This document shows positions 59,731 through 64,000 of a stretch of 64,000 nucleotides of DNA, one piece after another. Source of the stretch: Rostratula benghalensis (taxonomy: Eukaryota > Chordata > Aves > Charadriiformes > Rostratulidae); assembly GCA_013399305.1 (NCBI GenBank), contig VXAI01000194.1, positions 1,237,454 to 1,301,453 of the forward strand, written 5' to 3'. Both the position numbers and the translations under genes were made by a program. Numbering within the stretch: the first letter of the stretch is position 1; the number at the start of each line of letters is the position of its first letter. Under the pieces are notes generated by a model. That model made no database searches. It saw nothing but the letters and a program-made list of their open reading frames with translations, and had not been told where the DNA came from.

Positions 59731-61140
59731 CAAAAACTGCCACTGCTGGCGAGGTTGTTCCACTACTCATTTGTTAATTGCCCTCACTGGGACATGGTAC
59801 CAATATTTTCCTGCATCAGTGAGTAAAGCCTGGGCTCTTGGATACAAAGCTGTGAAATCTGCAAGATCTCGCATCAAAAGTGGCCTCACCTGGAAAATGG
59901 ACACCAGAACTTGCACAGAAGTCTTCTGGCATGACAAAGAGAGTCTAAAAATCAGCCAAAGGAGCTGGATGCCACCCCCAGATGAAGTTTCATGGATGGG
60001 GTGCCAGCTGGTGAACCAGGTGCCCTCCTTCTATTCCTGCCTCCGTTCCTTTGCATCAGGCTCTTGGACATGTCACGTCCCATTGATGCACTTTTATCCT
60101 CTCCAGGGAGGAAAAGATGTACAGATGCACTTTGAGACCTCAGCGTGCCACCGCTGCTGTGTCCCCGCTGACACGTTCTCCCATGGCCTGACGTTTGCAC
60201 CAAGGGAATCTTCCCAGGACCACGGGAACCGGTTTTCCTGACCCAGGTGCCCTGTCAGTGCCTCGTGAGGCTGGAAAACAAGACTCTGCTTGCATTTACC
60301 ACACTTGAGCTCTCTGTGTTAGCACACGTTGCAGATCTACACGCTGCCCCATCACCACCGGGGAGGAAATTAATCCTATTTCCTTGCGGGAGGAGGGTCC
60401 AGGCTGAAGGCACTTGCCCTTTCACGCATCTCATCGGGAGGGACCAACTCGCTGCCTGATGCTTGTTCAAAAGTGCTTCCCCTTCCCCTGCAGGCACCTT
60501 CTCCAGCCCCCAGCACACGCACCTTTGCACCTTTCATTTGGCTGATGCAGAGCACACACACACATACACAAAAAAAAAAAAAACCCCAAACCAAAACCCC
60601 AATGCCAGCAGCCTCCAGGCCTGCCCCTGCTGCTTTCTTCTTTTCAGAGCTAATGCCACCATTATGCCCACCAGCCCAGCGTGCTCATTCCAATTTTGTT
60701 TTCAGGGAGAGAACAGCCAGTTCATTAAAACCTGACTTTTACAGGAGCTAGCCCTGGCACGGCGGGGAGACCAGTTCTCAGCAGGGGTGGGGGGTCTTGT
60801 CTGGGGAGCTCACTGCCAGCGAGGAGGGGGACAGGCGTGCAGGGGGCAAATTCTTCACACCCCTGGGAACTTGTCAGAGCAACAGGCACGTTTTGAAGAG
60901 ACGCAGCTGATACTGACATCCAAAAAAAAAAACCAACCCAAAATGCAGCACAAGGAGACTGCCATGCTGCCAGCCAGCCAGCAAGGAGGGCTCCAGCCTG
61001 AGCAGGGGAGCCCACCCGACAGACCCCGGGTGCCAGCCCCCCTGGACGCCTGCACAGCGGGGACAGGAGGGTCCCCCCCAGGTCCTTGGCATGGTCAGAA
61101 GCGTTCACCAAACGGCACGTTGGAGAAGTCGATAGAGAGG

Positions 61141-61162
61141 GGTGGTGGTGGTGGTGGGGGGG
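61141..61162. repeat. GGT repeat with G-run
   Basis: Five GGT units followed by a G-rich stretch, about 240 bases inside CDK18 intron 1. Confidence 0.92.
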
Positions 61163-61402
61163 TTGATCAGAGCTCCCTAAACCACGTTTAGGACCAAAAC
61201 AGGCGCAGGGGTCTACTCCACCAGGGAAAAGACAGGTAGAAATTCCTCCTGCCCTTACTACAGAGCCGAACCCTCCCTCACCCCATCTCCAAATTTACCC
61301 TTTAAGCACTTTCTGCCCAAAGAACCCCAAAGGCAGCCGGGGCTGCGGGAGGGGAGGGCAGGGGGGGTCCCCAGCTCGCTGCCCCGTCTCCCCCGGACTC
61401 AC

Positions 61403-61520
61403 CGGCCGCCGAGCAGCTCGCTCTCCCTCCTTCCTCCTTCCTGCCGCCGCCGCCGCCGCCGCCGCGCCGGGTCCCGGGGAACAGCGGGGGCGGCGCCGCG
61501 GGGCCGCACCGGGGACCGGG
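61403..61520 (-). other. CDK18: CDK18 exon 1, probable non-coding 5' UTR exon
   Basis: A consensus donor GTGAGT (61402-61397) ends a GC-rich stretch in a CpG island. Coding exon 2 begins at a real acceptor with 32 bases of 5' UTR, so an upstream non-coding exon is required. This is the best candidate in the window. The right end is a guess; the start site may lie anywhere to about 61860. Confidence 0.55.
61444..61464. repeat. (CCG)7 trinucleotide repeat
   Basis: Seven CCG units on the plus strand, (CGG)7 on the sense strand of CDK18, 41 bases from the exon 1 donor and so probably in the 5' UTR. Confidence 0.95.
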
Positions 61521-61860
61521 GAAGGACGGGGCCGGAAGAGAAGCGGAGCGGTCGGCGGGGAAGGTCGGGAGCGGTGCCGGTTGAGCGGAGAGGCTTTGGA
61601 GTGGTACTAGTACCGAAGCGGTGCCGGGGTCGGTGCTGGTCCTGGAAGGGGTTGGAGCGGCGTCGGTGCTGGAGCCGGTGCCGAAGCGGAGGCGGTGCGG
61701 GACCCGGCGCGGTGCGGGCTCTGGGCTCGGTGCGGAGCTGGCTCCTCCCCTCCGCAGCCCCGGGATGAGGAGCTCGTTCGGCCCCGCTGCCCTCGCCGTC
61801 GGCCCGGGACGGGGGGGGGGATTGGGGGGGTTGCGCTCGGCTGCTGTGCGGGCTGGGGAA

Positions 61861-64000
61861 CCGCACACACGGAGGGATGCCGGCCCCAGCACACCAGCCA
61901 GGGGAGTTCCCTCTTCCTACTCGTCCTTGAGGCCCTTGGCAGATGCAGGGCAGCCGAGAAACCGGGGGGGACCCTGGGAACCCCGTGGGAACCGTGGGCT
62001 GCCTGCGTCCCTTGGAAATGTCAGCCTCTGTCACCCCACTTGGGGTTATGTATTTAGCAGCAGCAGCTTCGCCATCAATTCCAACTATTTATTGTCTTAT
62101 ATTTAGCCAAACATTCTCAGTTTGCCAAAAATAGACCAGCCACGGAAATAAATCAGGCTGACTGGAGGTGCCAACGTTGTCTGTCTGAAACTAATTAATT
62201 TCTTATATCCTCAGCTGTATTAATCCTCGCCTTTCCACCACAGACCATCCTGTCTGTCAGCAGAGGTTTTGTAATTAGTGGGTATTATGCCTAAATCTGG
62301 GGGGGTGCAGGAGTTTTAATGTGGTGGGGGAAGGCAGAGGGATGCCAGCAGGACACTGGGGCAGGGAAGGGACAGAATCTGCCTACGTGGGGTATGGAGA
62401 ATGGGAACCTGGAGGACACAGCAGAGCTGATTAGGAGCAGGAAAGGGGGCACAAACTCTTGGAGGGAGGAGGGAAACCTATCCCAGGGAAGCATATAGGA
62501 TCTTCTCTTTTCCAGACATCTGAGATTCCTCAAGGAAGACTCTGCAGAAGACAGAAATTTGGGCTTCCTTAGTTCTGCTGCTGACACAACTCCTTTCTCC
62601 CCTTTCCTTTTGGAACGTGGGAGTCTCGGCGGACTCGCTGACTCTCATTTCTTATATTAGAACCATCAAGCTTGCTGGGAGACAATTTGAGGAACGGGGA
62701 AGTGGTTCACAGATGGCTTTGAAGAAGCATAAAAGCTGAACCCCCCGTGGAGGAAAGGGGAGTTTTACCGGGATCCGTTTTGTTTGTTCACCTTTGCCTG
62801 TCCCGTGGCAGCACCCAGCCAAGACCTGAAGCCCTCGGTGATGCTTGTCTGTTCTGTGAGCGGGGTGAAACATTTGACACCGGCTCTTCAGTCAACCTGT
62901 TGTGTGACCACGTGAGACAAGAGACTCCTCTGAGCACACGGGGCTGAACCAAAGGGCTCTGAACTGGAACTGCCCCTCCAGAAACAGAGGTGGGGTTCAA
63001 GCACGTTGCCCCCAAGCTGGGGCACGGTGACTTTGCTGCAGGGGTAGGACCCAGTTCTCCGTGACACAGGGCCAGCAGCTCGTTTCTCACTGCCCTGAGC
63101 CGCTTGTTCCTCACCAGCACGGCAGGGATTTGCATCCTTTGCTCTGTGGAGCTCAGGGAGGAGCAGCAGAGGGTAAGACCCAGAGGCACCATGTGCTGGC
63201 TGGCTCTTGGCTCGCCTGAACGAATGCCCTCCCCTAACCCCTGGTCAATGAGTACCTCCTCATGTGGGCTGCAAAGTCAGCGCTGGCTCCATGTGACATG
63301 AGCCATCACGCTCCCTTCATGCTGCAGAAGGTGGCATGTTTTCTGCAGCCTGGCCCTGGCATGTCCCTGCCTTCCATACTCACCCGTCCCCAGCGTTTAA
63401 ATGGGAGATGTCTCGAGGGGGGAGATGTCTCGAGCACTTCTGTGCTGTCCCCAGCCCAGTGCAGCCCTTGGCGTAACAACTGCTGCCACCCACTCCGTAC
63501 CCCAGCCATGAGACCCCCTGGCACTGTAAGTCCAGCTCAAAACAGAAAGCAAAGGAGATCCCCAGTAAAAGCTATGGCTAATTAAGGAAAGGAAGCCCCC
63601 AAACTGGAGGTGGACGGGGAAGCCAGCTCTAAGAGAGAGCGATGCACAAAGGGCAAGAACGTTACAAGCAATTAGTGGATGGGGACACGAGCTCAGTGGC
63701 TGTGTCACACCAGCTGCTCATTGGTGTGTGACAGTCCTCATAAACATAAATTACAATAATCAGCATGGCAAGGGGGGGGAATTGCTGTAAGCCTGACAGG
63801 GCTGGCTTCAGGAGGAGGATGAGGAGGGGCAGAGCACCCTGCCAGCAGGGATTCCTAGACATGGGGTGTTCAGTGACGGTCTGGGAACAGAGCTGGGTGA
63901 CGGATGGATGTCCACCAGCCTGTGGGACAAGAAGCCAGTGCGTTTCCCTGGCAGACTGTGGTACTAAGGAGGCTCTGCACCCTGTAATGGGGCTGGGGCC
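61861..64000. other. 5' flank of CDK18
   Basis: Apart from an AT-rich island at 62040-62290 with MEF2-like words, I see nothing recognisable here: no exon, RNA gene or transposon. Confidence 0.5.

Larger units (their letters stand above)
43281..61402. other. CDK18 intron 1 (18 kb)
   Basis: The large first intron. It holds a CR1 fragment (45430-45683), T-runs (46826-46840, 50217-50240, 53447-53467), a TG microsatellite (59713-59730), a CA/A tract (60550-60583) and a GGT repeat (61141-61162). AT-rich islands at 54190-54360 and 57060-57200 stand out. Further alternative 5' exons may exist but cannot be named from sequence. Confidence 0.6.
61330..61860 (-). promoter_or_regulatory. CDK18: CDK18 CpG-island promoter
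   Basis: A dense CpG stretch with a (CCG)7 repeat at 61444-61464, a degenerate GGTGC/GGAGC repeat field at about 61550-61740 and a G-run at 61811-61832. No TATA box was seen. It is the only strong CpG island upstream of the CDK18 coding exons. Confidence 0.7.

Noticed and set aside
61302..61892. Proline-rich 196-codon ORF at the CDK18 promoter
   Set aside because: Stop-poor GC-rich sequence; the CDK18 start codon is firmly placed in exon 2 by family alignment.
61330..64000. miR-135b, which sits near LEMD1 in mammals
   Set aside because: I looked for its mature sequence on both strands and did not see it; it probably lies beyond the right edge.
1..64000. CRISPR arrays, operons, prophage or retroviral LTRs
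   Set aside because: No regular direct repeats with spacers, no paired long terminal repeats and no viral coding blocks were seen; the DNA is vertebrate nuclear.

Overview
The window is bird nuclear DNA. The evidence is at least seven avian-type CR1 LINE fragments with the usual 5'-truncated 3' tails and short terminal octamer-like repeats (for example at 2778-3213 and 37881-38165), small GT-AG introns, and two vertebrate genes of high similarity to known families. It is not microbial: there are no operons and no long real single-exon genes, and nearly all long ORFs are chance shadows. Both genes lie on the minus strand, head to tail, in the order CDK18 (upstream, right) then MFSD4A (downstream, left). 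This is the same order and relative orientation as in human 1q32.1, where ELK4 and SLC45A3 follow.

Layout from left to right: 1-697 is the 3' flank or 3' UTR of MFSD4A. MFSD4A occupies 698-20378, with 10 coding exons that join in phase to 510 codons plus stop; its CpG-rich promoter lies at about 20140-20760. 20760-24985 is intergenic. 24985-29836 is most simply the long 3' UTR of CDK18, ending at an AATAAA on the minus strand at 25012-25017. CDK18 coding exons run from 43248 down to 29837 (15 coding exons, 473 codons plus stop). An 18-kb first intron (43281-61402) leads to a non-coding first exon in a CpG island at about 61330-61860. 61900-64000 is 5' flank with no gene that I recognise. An 85-base assembly gap (13733-13817) lies in a MFSD4A intron.

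The two genes are not a pathway unit. CDK18 is a PCTAIRE-family cyclin-dependent kinase. MFSD4A is a 12-helix major-facilitator-family membrane protein whose transported substrate is, to my knowledge, not settled. All splice joins were read by eye and checked for phase; every MFSD4A and CDK18 exon join preserves frame. One CDK18 intron uses a GC-AG pair.

I found no clear previously undescribed system. The points most worth checking are the GC-AG intron in CDK18, an 18-G homopolymer placed 11 bp past a CDK18 splice donor that makes a strong decoy acceptor, the possible 4.8-kb CDK18 3' UTR, a CGG repeat in the probable CDK18 5' UTR, an in-frame open stretch upstream of the MFSD4A start, a 297-codon antisense ORF in CDK18 intron 1, and several AT-rich intronic and upstream islands that look like regulatory elements.
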